From Streptomyces brevispora (lineage in GTDB: Bacteria; Actinomycetota; Actinomycetes; Streptomycetales; Streptomycetaceae), in assembly GCF_007829885.1 (NCBI RefSeq), contig NZ_VIWW01000003.1, positions 124,001-188,000 of the forward strand: a stretch of DNA of 64,000 nucleotides. Reading direction: 5' to 3'. The first letter of the stretch is position 1. The number at the start of each line of letters is the position of its first letter. Shown here in pieces: positions 42,582 to 52,124 of the stretch. The notes beneath the pieces were generated by a model. It was not told the origin of the DNA and ran no database searches. It worked only from the letters and a program-made list of their open reading frames with translations. The position numbers and the translations under genes are program-made.

Positions 42582-43439
42582 ATGGCGGACGAGCAGATCG
42601 AGGTGCCGGACAGTACCGCGGTACGGGTCGCACTCTGGCGGGCGATGCACGTACAGATCGACGCGGCTCCACACGTGTTCGAGGACGAGGCCGGACTGCG
42701 GCTGGCCGCGCCCGGCGAGGGGTGGCGGAGCCGCCCCGACATGGACCCGCACGGCACCAGCGGGTTCCGGGCCGCCGTCGTGGCCCGCGCCCGGTTCATC
42801 GAGGACCTGGTGGTCGATCAGGCCGGCCACGGCATCGACCAGTACGTCATCCTGGGTGCCGGTCTCGACACCTTCGCGCAGCGCCGGCCGGAGTCGGCCT
42901 CCCGGCTGCGGATCTTCGAGATCGACCAGCCGGCCACCCAGGCGTGGAAGCGCCGACGGCTGATCGAGCTCGGCTACGGGATCCCCGACCGGCTGCGACT
43001 GGTACCGGTCGACTTCGAGGCGGGTGGGGACTGGTGGCAGCAGTTGTCCGCCGCAGGCTTCGACCCCGGCCGGCCGGCGGTCGTCGTCTGCACCGGCGTC
43101 ACCGTCTACCTCACCAAGACGGCCACCGAGGCGACGCTGCGCCGGCTCGCCGGGCTGGCCCCCGGCTCGACGCTCGCCATGACGTTCATGCTGCCGGCCG
43201 AACTCATCGATGACGCCGATCGCGCCGCTCTGGAGGAGACCAAGCCGCGGGCGGAGGCATCCGGAACGCCCTTCATCAGCTTCTACACCCCGCAGGAGAT
43301 GCTCGCACTGGCCCGCACCGCCGGTTTCGAAGACGCCCGGCACGTGTCGGGAACCCTGCTCGCCACACGCTACTTCGCCGACCGGACCGACGGTCTCCGC
43401 CCCTCGAGCGGAGAGGATCTGCTGGTCGCCACCGTCTGA
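42582..43439 (+). CDS. SAM-dependent methyltransferase, LCMT/PPM1-like
   Basis: 285 aa. VILGAGLDTFAQR (motif I), RIFEIDQPATQAWKR and VDFEAGGDWWQQL are typical of the leucine-carboxyl-methyltransferase-like group found in large numbers in actinobacteria, with VVCTGVTVYLT as the post-motif strand. Substrate unknown. ATG 42582 has AAGGAG 11 nt upstream; GTG 42570 is too close to it. Divergent from the betaine operon, not obviously linked. Confidence 0.9.
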   Translation: MADEQIEVPDSTAVRVALWRAMHVQIDAAPHVFEDEAGLRLAAPGEGWRSRPDMDPHGTSGFRAAVVARARFIEDLVVDQAGHGIDQYVILGAGLDTFAQRRPESASRLRIFEIDQPATQAWKRRRLIELGYGIPDRLRLVPVDFEAGGDWWQQLSAAGFDPGRPAVVVCTGVTVYLTKTATEATLRRLAGLAPGSTLAMTFMLPAELIDDADRAALEETKPRAEASGTPFISFYTPQEMLALARTAGFEDARHVSGTLLATRYFADRTDGLRPSSGEDLLVATV

Positions 43440-43575
43440 GGCCGGCTCCGCCACTGCCGCGGAATCCGGTGCGGGGCCGTCTGGTGAACCCGGCCCTGGC
43501 GAACCCTGGTTCCGTTGTCGGGCACCGGGCGGAAAAGCAGATGCGTGTGGTCTTCGGCGCTGTCACGATGCGCCG

Positions 43576-44313
43576 GTGAACCGAGAAGAGATGTCCAGAA
43601 TCGCGCACACCCACCACCCGATCAAGTCCCCGCTCAACGACGAATCGGTACGTCAACTGCTGGACCACGGCATCTCGCGCGGCGACGAGCGCGTACTCGA
43701 CCTCGGCTGCGGCGGCGGTGAGTGGCTGCTGCGCGCGCTGTCCTCCCGGCCGGACCTGCGGGCCGAGGGCGTCGACATCTCCGGAGCCGCCCTGGCGGAT
43801 GCCCGTACGCGTGCCGCCGGGCTCGGGGTGCAGGACCGCCTGGTCCTGCACCACCGGCCGGCCGCCGAATTCGTCTCCCCGCACGCGTTCGACCTGGTCC
43901 TGAGCTTCGGGGCCGCTCACGCCTTCGGCGGGCTGCTCCCCACCCTCGCGGCGGCACGCGAGCACCTGGCTCCAGGCGGGCGTGTCCTGGTCGGTGACGG
44001 GTTCTGGGACCGCGAGCCCTCCCGGGAGGCCGTCGAGATGCTCGGTGACTTCGCCGACCTGGCAACGACCGTGGACCGGGTCATGGCCGACGGCTGGACG
44101 CCTGTACACGGCCACGTCAGTACGCGCCAGGAGCTGGACGACTACGAATGGGCCTGCTGGGGGACCCTGGCCGACTGGGCACTGGACCACCCCGCCCACC
44201 CGGACGGCCCGGAGGCGCTCGCCCTGTCCGCCACCCGCCGCACCGAATGGCTGCGCGGCTACCGCGACACCTGGGGCTTCGTCAGCCTGGTCCTTCGCCG
44301 GACCTCCGACTGA
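43576..44313 (+). CDS. Class I SAM-dependent methyltransferase
   Basis: 245 aa. Motif I VLDLGCGGGEWLLRAL, then AEGVDISGAALADAR, DLVLSFGAAHAFGG and LAPGGRVLVGDGFW. Small-molecule methyltransferase of unknown substrate. It has no clear ribosome site; GTG 43576 may be leaderless, with ATG 43591 (MSRIAHTHHP) as alternative. The start choice matters little to the fold. Confidence 0.88.
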   Translation: MNREEMSRIAHTHHPIKSPLNDESVRQLLDHGISRGDERVLDLGCGGGEWLLRALSSRPDLRAEGVDISGAALADARTRAAGLGVQDRLVLHHRPAAEFVSPHAFDLVLSFGAAHAFGGLLPTLAAAREHLAPGGRVLVGDGFWDREPSREAVEMLGDFADLATTVDRVMADGWTPVHGHVSTRQELDDYEWACWGTLADWALDHPAHPDGPEALALSATRRTEWLRGYRDTWGFVSLVLRRTSD

Positions 44314-44438
44314 CCCGGGGGAGCGCGCCGGAACCGACGCCCGCGCCCCCGGGCCGATGCCGCGCCGGGCGCTCGCGGCGGGGCCGGCTCTCCGTACGCC
44401 CGGAGAACGGTTCGGGACTGTCGCTGTCCCGGCGGCGC

Positions 44439-45626
44439 TCACGCCTCCTGCGGCGGCCTGAGCGCGGCGTACGTCCCCGCTCCGGCCGTCAGCAGCAACA
44501 CGCAGCCCGTGAAGAGGAGTCCGGCGTCGCGCAGCCCGAGCCAGGTCGCGAGGGCGCCGACGCCCACCACCGGTACCGAGATCCCGGTGTACGCGACGAC
44601 GAAGAAGGCCGAAATGGTGCCGCCGCGGTGCTCTGCCGGGGCCGCGCCGCTGACCAGGGTGAGCGCCGCGCGAAAGGCGAGGCCCTGGCCGGTGCCGCCG
44701 CACAGCGCGCCCAGGACCAGCAGAGGCAGGGATTCGGTGATCAGTGACGATGCCACCAGCAGCAGGCCGGCGATGAGGACGCCGCAACCGGCCGGGAGCG
44801 CGAGGCGTGCGCCGATACGTTGCGTCAGGGACTGCCCGACGGTCGAAGCCAGGAACACGGAGAACACCACGGCCCCGGTGACGGCCACGTTGTGCACGCC
44901 CAGCGTCTGCGAGGCGAAGCTCGGCGCGACCGCCGTGAACAGCCCGAGCAGCGCGAACCCGGCGAAGGCCGCCAGCGAGGCGGGCAGGAACACGCTCCTC
45001 ACCTCGGGCGGCACCGCCACACCCTGCGGCGTCGGACGCGGCCACCGCTTCGGCTCCGCCACGGTCTCCGGCAGGAACCAGGTGATCCCGGATGCCACGG
45101 CCACCAGACCCAGATGAACCCAGAACGGCAGGGTCAACGGCCAGGGCGTGTACTGCGCGAGGAGCCCCGACAGCAACGGTCCGCAGCCCAGTCCTCCCAT
45201 GTTCGCGGCCGTGGCCGCGAACCCGGCCCGCGCCTTCTGCGCGGGCCCGGCCAGTTCGAGGACCGCCGCTGTCGCCGCCCCGCTCAGCAGGCCTGCCGCG
45301 AAGCCGGACAGCAACCGGCCCGCGAAGAGCAGCGGCAGACCGCGCTCCAGCAGGAAGCATCCGGCACTCGCGGCCGACAACGCCATCGCGCACAGCAGCA
45401 CAGGCCGGCGGCCGACCTTGTCCGAGTAACTGCCCGCCACCAGCAGCGCGGTGATGACCGCGACGGCATAGACGGCGAAGACGACGGTCACCATCAGCTC
45501 GGAGAAGCCGATCTGTTCCTGATAGAGCCCGTACAACGGCGTGGGCAGGGTGGTACCGGCCATCCCGATGGCGAACACCGTGGCCGCAGCGAGATAGCCC
45601 GGTCGCCGATCACCACGTGTGTTCAC
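44439..45626 (-). CDS. MFS exporter
   Basis: 395 aa with about 12 hydrophobic helices. GSYSDKVGRRPVLL is the MFS loop 2-3 signature, and LSGFAAGLLSGAATAAVLEL is antiporter-motif-like. Resembles drug-export MFS proteins; ligand unknown. GTG 45626 fits the conserved NTRGDRRPGYLAAATVFAIGM start. It ends about 125 bp from the convergent methyltransferase gene. Confidence 0.9.
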   Translation of the reverse strand: MNTRGDRRPGYLAAATVFAIGMAGTTLPTPLYGLYQEQIGFSELMVTVVFAVYAVAVITALLVAGSYSDKVGRRPVLLCAMALSAASAGCFLLERGLPLLFAGRLLSGFAAGLLSGAATAAVLELAGPAQKARAGFAATAANMGGLGCGPLLSGLLAQYTPWPLTLPFWVHLGLVAVASGITWFLPETVAEPKRWPRPTPQGVAVPPEVRSVFLPASLAAFAGFALLGLFTAVAPSFASQTLGVHNVAVTGAVVFSVFLASTVGQSLTQRIGARLALPAGCGVLIAGLLLVASSLITESLPLLVLGALCGGTGQGLAFRAALTLVSGAAPAEHRGGTISAFFVVAYTGISVPVVGVGALATWLGLRDAGLLFTGCVLLLTAGAGTYAALRPPQEA

Positions 45627-45923
45627 TGCATGCTCACGAACGATCACGAATGTCACCCTATGATCGGCCGCCCGCCGGGGTGGTGCTCGGCGCGACCCGG
45701 CGACGGGCTGTCTCGCGAAGTGGCGGTGCACCGGAAGAGCAGTGCGGTCGCGGTTGCGGACGCTGGTACGGCCCGAGGCCGGACCGGGCCCACGCAGCGG
45801 GGCCTTCCCGGGGGCGCTCCGGGCACCGCGTTCGTGGCGGCGTGCAGGCCATTCCGCACGGGGCGCCCCCACGGCTGCGCGTCCCCGCCCCTGCGTCGCA
45901 CCGGCTCGTAGGCGTCTGTTGGC

Positions 45924-46594
45924 ATCTGGGCACCGGACGCCAACTTCTTCTGTGTCGACAACACGGGCGACGGCAACGCCGACATCACGTACAGCTGGCG
46001 TTTTCGCACCCTGACCCGCGACGCCGGCGGCCAGTTCCTCTACAACACGGGCCCGGTCACCTCGCTCAACGACCCGGACCTCAACATCCGTCAGGTCTAC
46101 GACCTCACGGTGACCACCTCCCGGGGCACCTCGACCGTGCTGCGCGGCGCCCCCGTGGCACCGTCGAACGTCGGCAAGGCGTCCATGCCGGACTACTGGC
46201 CGAGGAACTGCGGCTGAACATGGCCGTACCGCCCACCGCGAAGCCCAACAGGCTCGGCGTCCTCGACGGAGACCTGGCCGGCTTCCCGAACGGTCGCCGA
46301 CTCACCGACGACGTCATCGACATCTCCCTCCAGGCGGTCGAAGGAGCCGCCCGGACGGGGAACCTTGTCCCCGCGCTCGCGGCCGGCGACAAGGTCGACG
46401 CCAACGACGTGCCCTTCGGCACACGCTTCCCCTACCTGGCGCTCCCGCACTCCAAGAGCGTCAACAGCGCTCCGTCCGGCGGCGCCCGGCAGCCGGCGAT
46501 GACGCCGTCGCACGCCGCCGCCATCGGTGCCGCGGGCGTCGCCCTGCTGGGTGTCGGCGGACTGCGCCTGCGCCGGCGCCGCGCCACGAGCTGA
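45924..46594 (+). pseudogene. DUF4331-family gene, decayed
   Basis: The first piece (45924-46214), IWAPDANFFCVDNTGDGNADITYSW...GPVTSLNDPDL...VAPSNVGKASMPDY, is recognisably a DUF4331 segment but starts without signal peptide or start codon. It then runs into a stop. A second piece in another frame begins LLAEELRLNMAVPPTAKPNRLGVLDGDLAGF and ends in a C-terminal helix GAAGVALLGVGGLRLRRRRA, the family's membrane anchor. The middle of the protein is missing. An N-terminal loss and an internal, frame-changing deletion make it non-functional. Confidence 0.8.
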
Positions 46595-46705
46595 CCGGCC
46601 GCCCCTGATCGAGGGGTGATCCCGGGTCACACCGGTGTCCGGGCCGGCCCTGTCGGTCCGGACACCGTCTCCGCCCCTGCCCGTCACACACCACCGGGAG
46701 AATCA

Positions 46706-47599
46706 GTGCCAGCCCCGACCGACCCAGCCCCCGCAACCCCCGCTCGCGGCGGCAGACGACTGCGCAGCGCGGTGATCACGCTCGCCCTGGGGGGTGTCCT
46801 GTTCGCGGTCGGGGCACTGGGCCTGGCTCCCCAGCAGACGCCCACGGTCGCGTCCGGCCCGGACACACCCCGCAGTACGGACGCGACCGAAGGCCTCCGG
46901 ATCCGTGTACGCAAACTGCCCACCGACCCCGACGGCTGGTCGGCCCTCGGCATGGCCTACGTACAACAGGCCCGCAGCACGTCGGACGCGGCCACTTACC
47001 ACCGGGCCCGGACCGCGCTGCGCAAGTCGCTCGCCCTCCGGCCTGCCGGAAACTTCACGGCGGAGACCGGGATGGGCGCCCTCGAATCCGCCCGCCACCA
47101 CTTCGCCGAAGCCCTGACCTGGGCGCGGCGGGCCACCGCCGCCAACCCCTACAGCGCACCCGCCCAAGGAGTCCTGGCCGACGCACTCACCCAGCTCGGC
47201 CGCTACGAGGACTCCTATGCGGCGGTTCAGCGCATGACCGACCTCAGGCCCGACAGCAGCGCCCTCGCCCGCGCCTCCTACACCTGGGAGCTCCGGGGGA
47301 ACACGGCGCGGGCGCGCGACCTGATGAACAAGTCCCTCCAGGCGGCCGGTACTCCGACGGAGAAGGCATTCGCCCTGACCCACCTCGCCACCCTCGCCCT
47401 GGAGACCGGAGATCCCCGCACCGCCCTGGACCTGGCCGGCACCGGGCTCGAAGCGCTGCCCGGCGACGCCGCCCTGCTGGAGGCACGGGCACGGGCCCAC
47501 ACCGCGCTCGGCTAATTTCGGCAAGCCGTTGCCGACTTCACCGCGGCCGTCGCCGGCGCACCCCTGCCGCAGTATCTCCTCGGCCTCGGGGACCTCCAG
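46706..47599 (+). pseudogene. TPR protein gene, truncated by premature TAA
   Basis: GTG start with GGGAG 5 nt upstream, one membrane helix (residues 20-40, SAVITLALGGVLFAVGALGL), then several TPR units (WSALGMAYVQQARSTSDAATYHRARTALRKSLAL, ALTQLGRYEDSYAAVQR and others) to a TAA at 47513 (269 aa). After the stop the same frame continues with a TPR-like tail FRQAVADFTAAVAGAPLPQYLLGLGDLQ and then loses similarity. A 269-residue product could still be made. In Streptomyces this gene normally sits between DUF4331 and NicO genes. Confidence 0.7.
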
Positions 47600-47731
47600 C
47601 CGCGGCGGCGCCGGCCGGAACCGCTCGCGGCCGAGCGGAGCGGCACGGTCCTCGCCCCGGCCAGGGCCGGTAACCACAGCCACCTTCCCCATCCGGACCG
47701 GGCCGACGGCCCCCGCCGAACCGGAACGTCA

Positions 47732-48061
47732 CGAACCGGCCTGATCGGGATGGGGATCGCCGGAGGCCTCGTTCCCAGCCCCTCCGCCCTGGTCGTCCTG
47801 CTCGGCGCGGTCGCCCTCGGCCGTACCGCCTTCGGCGTGCTGCTCGTTGTCGGCTACGGCCTGGGAATGGCCGTGACACTCACCCTCGCGGGTCTGCTGC
47901 TGGTGCGGCTGCGGGACAGGTTCGAGGCGCGTGCGGACAAGTACGCCCGTCTGCGAGCCCCGTTCGCCCGGCTCGCGGGGATCGGTCCGGCCGCGTCCGC
48001 CGCGCTCGTGCTGGCCGTGGGTGCGCTGTTGACCCTCAGGGCAGCGGCCGGCCCCTGGTAG
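47732..48061 (+). pseudogene. NicO/RcnA-type nickel-cobalt transporter, C-terminal remnant
   Basis: The remaining piece TGLIGMGIAGGLVPSPSALVVLLGAVALGR...LLVVGYGLGMAVTLTLAGLLLVRLR is the C-terminal membrane region of a NicO-family divalent-cation exporter, with its usual conserved GGLVPSPSA loop. The N-terminal half (about 200 residues) is absent; a degenerate Arg-rich stretch joins it in frame to the TPR tail. A 103-aa product from ATG 47750 is possible but unlikely to transport metal alone. Confidence 0.75.
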
Positions 48062-48246
48062 TCCGGCCGAGCGTGATCCGCCGGAAGGGCGCGAGCCAGG
48101 CCGTCCTGCCGGTGTTCCGTACCGTGCGTCCAGTGCCCCGTTACCCGGTGGCCCGGGAGATCCGTCGCCCCGGCCACCGGGTCCGCCCGCTGAGTCCGGC
48201 CGGTTCCGCCGCGCTCAGAACATGGTGTCCGGGGTCGGCCTCCGCG

Positions 48247-50049
48247 TCACGGGTGGGCCGGCTGGAGGCCCGCATACACCCCGCCGCTGTCCAGCAGTTC
48301 GCTGTGCGTCCCCACCTCGGCGATCCGGCCGCCCTCCATCGCGACGATCCGGTCGGCGCCCTGGATCGTGGAGAGGCGGTGGGCGACGACGAAGACGGTC
48401 CGGCCGTGCACCAGACGGGAGAGGGCCTCCTGGACGAGGGCCTCCGAGCGGTTGTCGAGTGCGGAGGTCGCCTCGTCGAGTACCAGCACCCGGGGGTCGC
48501 GGATCAGTGCCCTGGCGATCGCGAGCCGCTGCCGCTGCCCGCCCGAGAGCCGTGCGCCGCGCTGGCCGACGACCGTGTCCAGACCGAGCGGCAGATCCCG
48601 TACGAATGCCAGCGCGTTGGCGTCCTCCAGGGCGCGCATCAGCGTGGCCTCGTCGGTGTCTCCCATTCCGTACGTCACGTTGTCGCGGATGCTGCCCTCG
48701 AACAGGATGGACTCCTGCGGCACCACCGACAGGAAGCGCCGGTAGCTGCGCAGATCGAGCCCGGCCATATCGGTGCCGTCGAGCATGATGCGGCCGGAGG
48801 TGGGCCTGATGAAACCGATGAGCAGGTTGAGGACGGTCGACTTGCCCGCGCCCGAGGCACCGACCAGCGCTATGGTCTCGCCCGGCCGTGCGGAGAGGGT
48901 GAACCCGTCGACCGCCGGGGCCGCGTCGTCGTAGGCGAATCCGACGTCCTCGAAGTCGATGCGGCCGGTGACCTGCTCCACCTGCGCCTTGCCGGCATTG
49001 TGTTCCAGGTCGGGTGCCTGGAGCACCTCACCCGCCGAACGCACCGACTCCAGGCCCTTGGTGAGCACGGGCGCCAGACCGAGCAGCGTGGTCACGGAGC
49101 CGGTGAGTACGGTGAAGAAGGAGCTGAGCATCACCACATCGCCGGGGGTGATGGGCATCCAGCCGTGATAGGCGACCAGGGCGGAGCCCGTCAGGCAGAG
49201 CACGCCGAGCGTGTTGAGGATGACCCAGGCCAGTGACCCGAAACGGCCGTTGACCGTGTCCAGGCGTAGTCCGGCCGCGAACACCTGGCGCAGTGAACCG
49301 TCGACCCGGCCCAGCGCGGTCCGTTCCAGGCCGTGCGCACGGGTGATGGGGATGAGTGCGGTCATCTCGCCCACCCGGGAGGAGAGTTGCTCGACCTCGC
49401 GGCGGAAGGACTCGTTGTGGCTGCGCAGCCGTGCACGCAGCTTCATCACCAGAAACCCGGCCGCGGGCACCACGACGAGGAAGACGGGCAGGAACGCCGG
49501 CACGCGCACGCCGATGACGACGAGGCCGCCGGTCAGGGTCACGACGGCGCCGAGTCCCATGTCCGCGCTCTGCTGCATCATCTGCTCCACCGACTCCACG
49601 TCGCGGACCACCTTGGCCTGCAGGACGCTCGAACTGACCCGGGCGTGGTAGCCGATGGACAACTGCTGCATCCGGCGGCACAGAGCGGAGCGCAGGGTCG
49701 TGCCCATCCGGCGGATGCTGCCGCCGAGGAGCCGTACGTACCACTGGTGGAGCGGATAGTTGATGACGAGGATGAACAGCAGGACACCGGTGGACTGCCA
49801 CAGTCCGGACTCCGGGCCGTGCTGGACGACCACGTCGAGGACGGTCGCGGTGATCAGCGGGAGCAGCCAGATGGGGCTGTGCTTCACGACGAAGACGAGG
49901 GTCGCGAGCGCCAGCCGGCCGCGGTCGGGGCGGAACAGATGGCCGAGGGTGCGTACCGGGTTCTCACCGCGGTAGCGGTGGTCCAGGTGGTCGAAGGGTG
50001 CCAAGGATTCGGCGGAGACGGGGGAAAGCGCTTTCAGCATGGAGTCCAT
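48247..50049 (-). CDS. ABC half-transporter (exporter type)
   Basis: 600 aa. Transmembrane domain 40-330 and ATPase with Walker A GASGAGKST, signature LSGGQRQRLAIARAL, Walker B VLVLDEATSALD, H-loop VAHRLST. Homodimeric exporter; cargo unknown. ATG 50049 versus 50040 is unresolved (codons 1-8 carry a LacI-like palindrome). It is not cotranscribed with the BenE-type gene, since a terminator separates them, and it is unrelated in sequence position to the SoxR-linked exporter at 30.7 kb. Confidence 0.92.
   Translation of the reverse strand: MDSMLKALSPVSAESLAPFDHLDHRYRGENPVRTLGHLFRPDRGRLALATLVFVVKHSPIWLLPLITATVLDVVVQHGPESGLWQSTGVLLFILVINYPLHQWYVRLLGGSIRRMGTTLRSALCRRMQQLSIGYHARVSSSVLQAKVVRDVESVEQMMQQSADMGLGAVVTLTGGLVVIGVRVPAFLPVFLVVVPAAGFLVMKLRARLRSHNESFRREVEQLSSRVGEMTALIPITRAHGLERTALGRVDGSLRQVFAAGLRLDTVNGRFGSLAWVILNTLGVLCLTGSALVAYHGWMPITPGDVVMLSSFFTVLTGSVTTLLGLAPVLTKGLESVRSAGEVLQAPDLEHNAGKAQVEQVTGRIDFEDVGFAYDDAAPAVDGFTLSARPGETIALVGASGAGKSTVLNLLIGFIRPTSGRIMLDGTDMAGLDLRSYRRFLSVVPQESILFEGSIRDNVTYGMGDTDEATLMRALEDANALAFVRDLPLGLDTVVGQRGARLSGGQRQRLAIARALIRDPRVLVLDEATSALDNRSEALVQEALSRLVHGRTVFVVAHRLSTIQGADRIVAMEGGRIAEVGTHSELLDSGGVYAGLQPAHP
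50024..50035. promoter_or_regulatory. GAAAGCGCTTTC palindrome inside the ABC gene start
   Basis: Perfect 12-bp LacI-like dyad within codons 5-9 of the exporter gene counted from 50049. It could be an operator used by a roadblock repressor or a coincidence of the MLKALS codons. Confidence 0.3.
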
Positions 50050-50071
50050 CCCACCGTGCTTCCGCCGCGCG

Positions 50072-50109
50072 CGGCAACCCCCGTCCCACGGACAGGACGG
50101 GGGTTGCCG
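50072..50109 (-). terminator. Terminator of the BenE-type gene
   Basis: Perfect 15-bp arms CGGCAACCCCCGTCC / GGACGGGGGTTGCCG with an 8-nt loop, about 40 bp past the stop of the leftward BenE-type gene and upstream of the exporter start. Confidence 0.7.
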
Positions 50110-50148
50110 GAGGCCGTCGGATCCGTCGGGCGTCGGGCCCCACGGGAC

Positions 50149-51390
50149 TCACGGGAGGCGGAGTTCGCGTGGCGACGGTTCGGGGGCCGGGGGCGGAGTG
50201 GGGGTTTCGCGGCCGGCCCGCCCCAGCGACGCGATCACGCTGGTGATCAGCCCGGCCAGCAGCCCCCAGAACGCGGATCCGATGCCCAGAAGCGTCACGC
50301 CGGAGGCCGTGGCGAGGAAGGTCACGACGGCCGCCTCCCGCGACGACTTGTCGGCCAGGGCCGTGGACAGGGAGGACTCGATGGTGGCGAGCAGGCCGAT
50401 TCCGGCGATCGCCAGGACCAGTGCGTGCGGCATCGCGGTGAGGAGCGAGGCGACGGTCGCGCCGAGCAGGCCCACACAGAGGTAGAAGACGCCCGCCCAG
50501 ACGGCCGCCAGATAGCGCCTGTCGCGGTCGGGATGCGCCTCCTCGCCCGTGCAGATGGCGGCCGTGATGGCGGCCAGGTTGAGGCCGAACGCGCCGAACG
50601 GTGCCAGTACGGCGTTGACCGCTCCGGTCCACGTCATCAGCGGGGACACCGGCACGTCGTAGCCGGCACTGCGGATCACCGCGACACCGGGCAGGTTCTG
50701 GGACGCCATCGTGACCACGAACAGGGGAGCGCCGACGCTGACCAGGACCTTCCAGTCGAACTCCGGGGCGACGAAGACCGGTGTGGCCAGGGCGAACCGG
50801 ACCTTTCCCAGCTGCCACCCGCCGGTGAACGCCGTGGCCACCACCCCCGCGGCGAGCGCCAGCAGCACAGCGTACCGGGGGAGCAGGCGCCGGCCCAGCA
50901 GGTAGAGCACGAACATCGGGAAGGCGACCCCGAAGCTGCCGTGCATCGTGCTGAACAACCCCGTGCCGAACCGCAGGAGAACCCCGGCCAGCAGTGCGGC
51001 CGCCAGCGGGACCGGGATCCGGCTCATGGCCCGGCTGAACCACCCGGTGACCCCGCTGACGAGGATGAGCAGTCCGGAGAAGACGAACGCACCGACCGCC
51101 TGGGCCATGGACACACCGCTCAGGCCGGTTGTCAGGAGCGCCGCTCCGGGCGTCGACCACGCGGTGACGACGGGGGCCCGGTAGCGCAGCGACAGCCCGA
51201 TGCAGGTGCAGGCCAGGCCGACCCCGAGCGCGAGCATCCAGGAGGAGATCTCGCGCGAGTCGGCTCCCGCCGCCTTCGCCGCCGTGAACACCAGGGCCGC
51301 CGAACTGGTGACTCCGACCATGACGGCGATCAGTCCGGCGACCACGGCCGAGGGAGGTGCGGCCGAGCGCATGCGGGTGATCGCGAACAT
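50149..51390 (-). CDS. BenE-type benzoate/purine-like membrane transporter
   Basis: 413 aa with about 12 hydrophobic helices. TAWSTPGAALLTTG and FGAFGLNLAAITAAICTGEEAHPD match BenE-family (NCS2-related) benzoate transporters, which share a fold with xanthine permeases. Substrate uncertain. ATG 51390 is chosen; the frame upstream is Pro/Arg-rich. Divergent from the XRE-cupin regulator and reading from the shared palindromic promoter region, so it is the likely regulon of that regulator. Confidence 0.85.
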   Translation of the reverse strand: MFAITRMRSAAPPSAVVAGLIAVMVGVTSSAALVFTAAKAAGADSREISSWMLALGVGLACTCIGLSLRYRAPVVTAWSTPGAALLTTGLSGVSMAQAVGAFVFSGLLILVSGVTGWFSRAMSRIPVPLAAALLAGVLLRFGTGLFSTMHGSFGVAFPMFVLYLLGRRLLPRYAVLLALAAGVVATAFTGGWQLGKVRFALATPVFVAPEFDWKVLVSVGAPLFVVTMASQNLPGVAVIRSAGYDVPVSPLMTWTGAVNAVLAPFGAFGLNLAAITAAICTGEEAHPDRDRRYLAAVWAGVFYLCVGLLGATVASLLTAMPHALVLAIAGIGLLATIESSLSTALADKSSREAAVVTFLATASGVTLLGIGSAFWGLLAGLITSVIASLGRAGRETPTPPPAPEPSPRELRLP

Positions 51391-51461
51391 GAGTGAGCCA
51401 CTTCCCCTGTGCGGTGCGGGGCGCCGTCGACCAGCAGAGGGATCGCGCGCGCCACGAGCAT

Positions 51462-51493
51462 GTTCCGTATATGGAACGTTCTGTTTGTGGAAC
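51462..51493. promoter_or_regulatory. Two tandem 16-bp palindromes, XRE operator
   Basis: GTTCCGTATATGGAAC (51462-51477) abuts GTTCTGTTTGTGGAAC (51478-51493). Both share GTTC...GGAAC ends; the first is a near-perfect dyad, the second an imperfect copy. They lie in the 158-bp divergent gap between the BenE-type and XRE-cupin genes. This is the natural binding site of the XRE protein. Confidence 0.65.
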
Positions 51494-51548
51494 ACTAGAG
51501 AGACGGGCCGGTACCCGTCAACCAGGAATGCGGAGTGGGTGGACGCCG

Positions 51549-52124
51549 ATGGGGCTGAACGAGGACCTGGGGCGCAGACTACGGGCGCTTCGCCGCGAAC
51601 AGGGCCTGTCCCTTTCGGAGTTGTCCCGACGCTCCCGGGTGGGAAAGGGCACGCTCTCCGAGCTGGAGAGCGGCCTGCGCAACCCCACCCTGGAGACGCT
51701 GTACGCACTCGCCACCGCGCTGGGCCATCCGCTCAGCGCGGTGCTGAGCGACCCGGCGCCGGAAGGCGGCACCGGTTCCGGCGCTGCGTTTCCCGGTGTG
51801 TCGGGCACCGGCGTCACCGCGACTCTGCTGGAGCGGCACGAGGACGCGGCCGCGGTCACCGATGTGTTCCGCGTGACGATCAGCGCGGGTGCCACCCAGG
51901 AGTCCGCCGCGCACGTCCCGGGTACGGAGGAGAGCCTGATGGTGCTGACCGGCACCGCAGTCGTCGGCCCGCCGCACGACACCCGGACGGCCGGCCCCGG
52001 TGACTCGGCGCGCTGGCGGGCCGATGCGCCCCATATCTACAGCGCACCGGACGGTGATGTGCACGGCATCCTCTTCGTGCGCTACCCGTCGGCGGTCCGG
52101 GGCGGGGAAGGGCCCGGGCAGTGA
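51549..52124 (+). CDS. XRE-family regulator with C-terminal cupin
   Basis: 191 aa. HTH at 5-60 (LGRRLRALRREQGLSLSELSRRSRVGKGTLSELESGLRNPTLETLYALA) and a cupin at about 110-185 (ESAAHVPGTEESLMVLTGTAVVGPP, GDSARWRADAPHIYSAPDG). The cupin probably senses a small ligand, plausibly the transporter's substrate. ATG 51549 is picked; an upstream ATG at 51528 is too close to its ribosome site. Confidence 0.92.
   Translation: MGLNEDLGRRLRALRREQGLSLSELSRRSRVGKGTLSELESGLRNPTLETLYALATALGHPLSAVLSDPAPEGGTGSGAAFPGVSGTGVTATLLERHEDAAAVTDVFRVTISAGATQESAAHVPGTEESLMVLTGTAVVGPPHDTRTAGPGDSARWRADAPHIYSAPDGDVHGILFVRYPSAVRGGEGPGQ

Noticed and set aside
45627..45923. Possible gene between the MFS exporter and the DUF4331 remnant.
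   Set aside because: Only arginine-rich frames are present, with no start signal or homology; it may be further DUF4331 wreckage, but I cannot show that.
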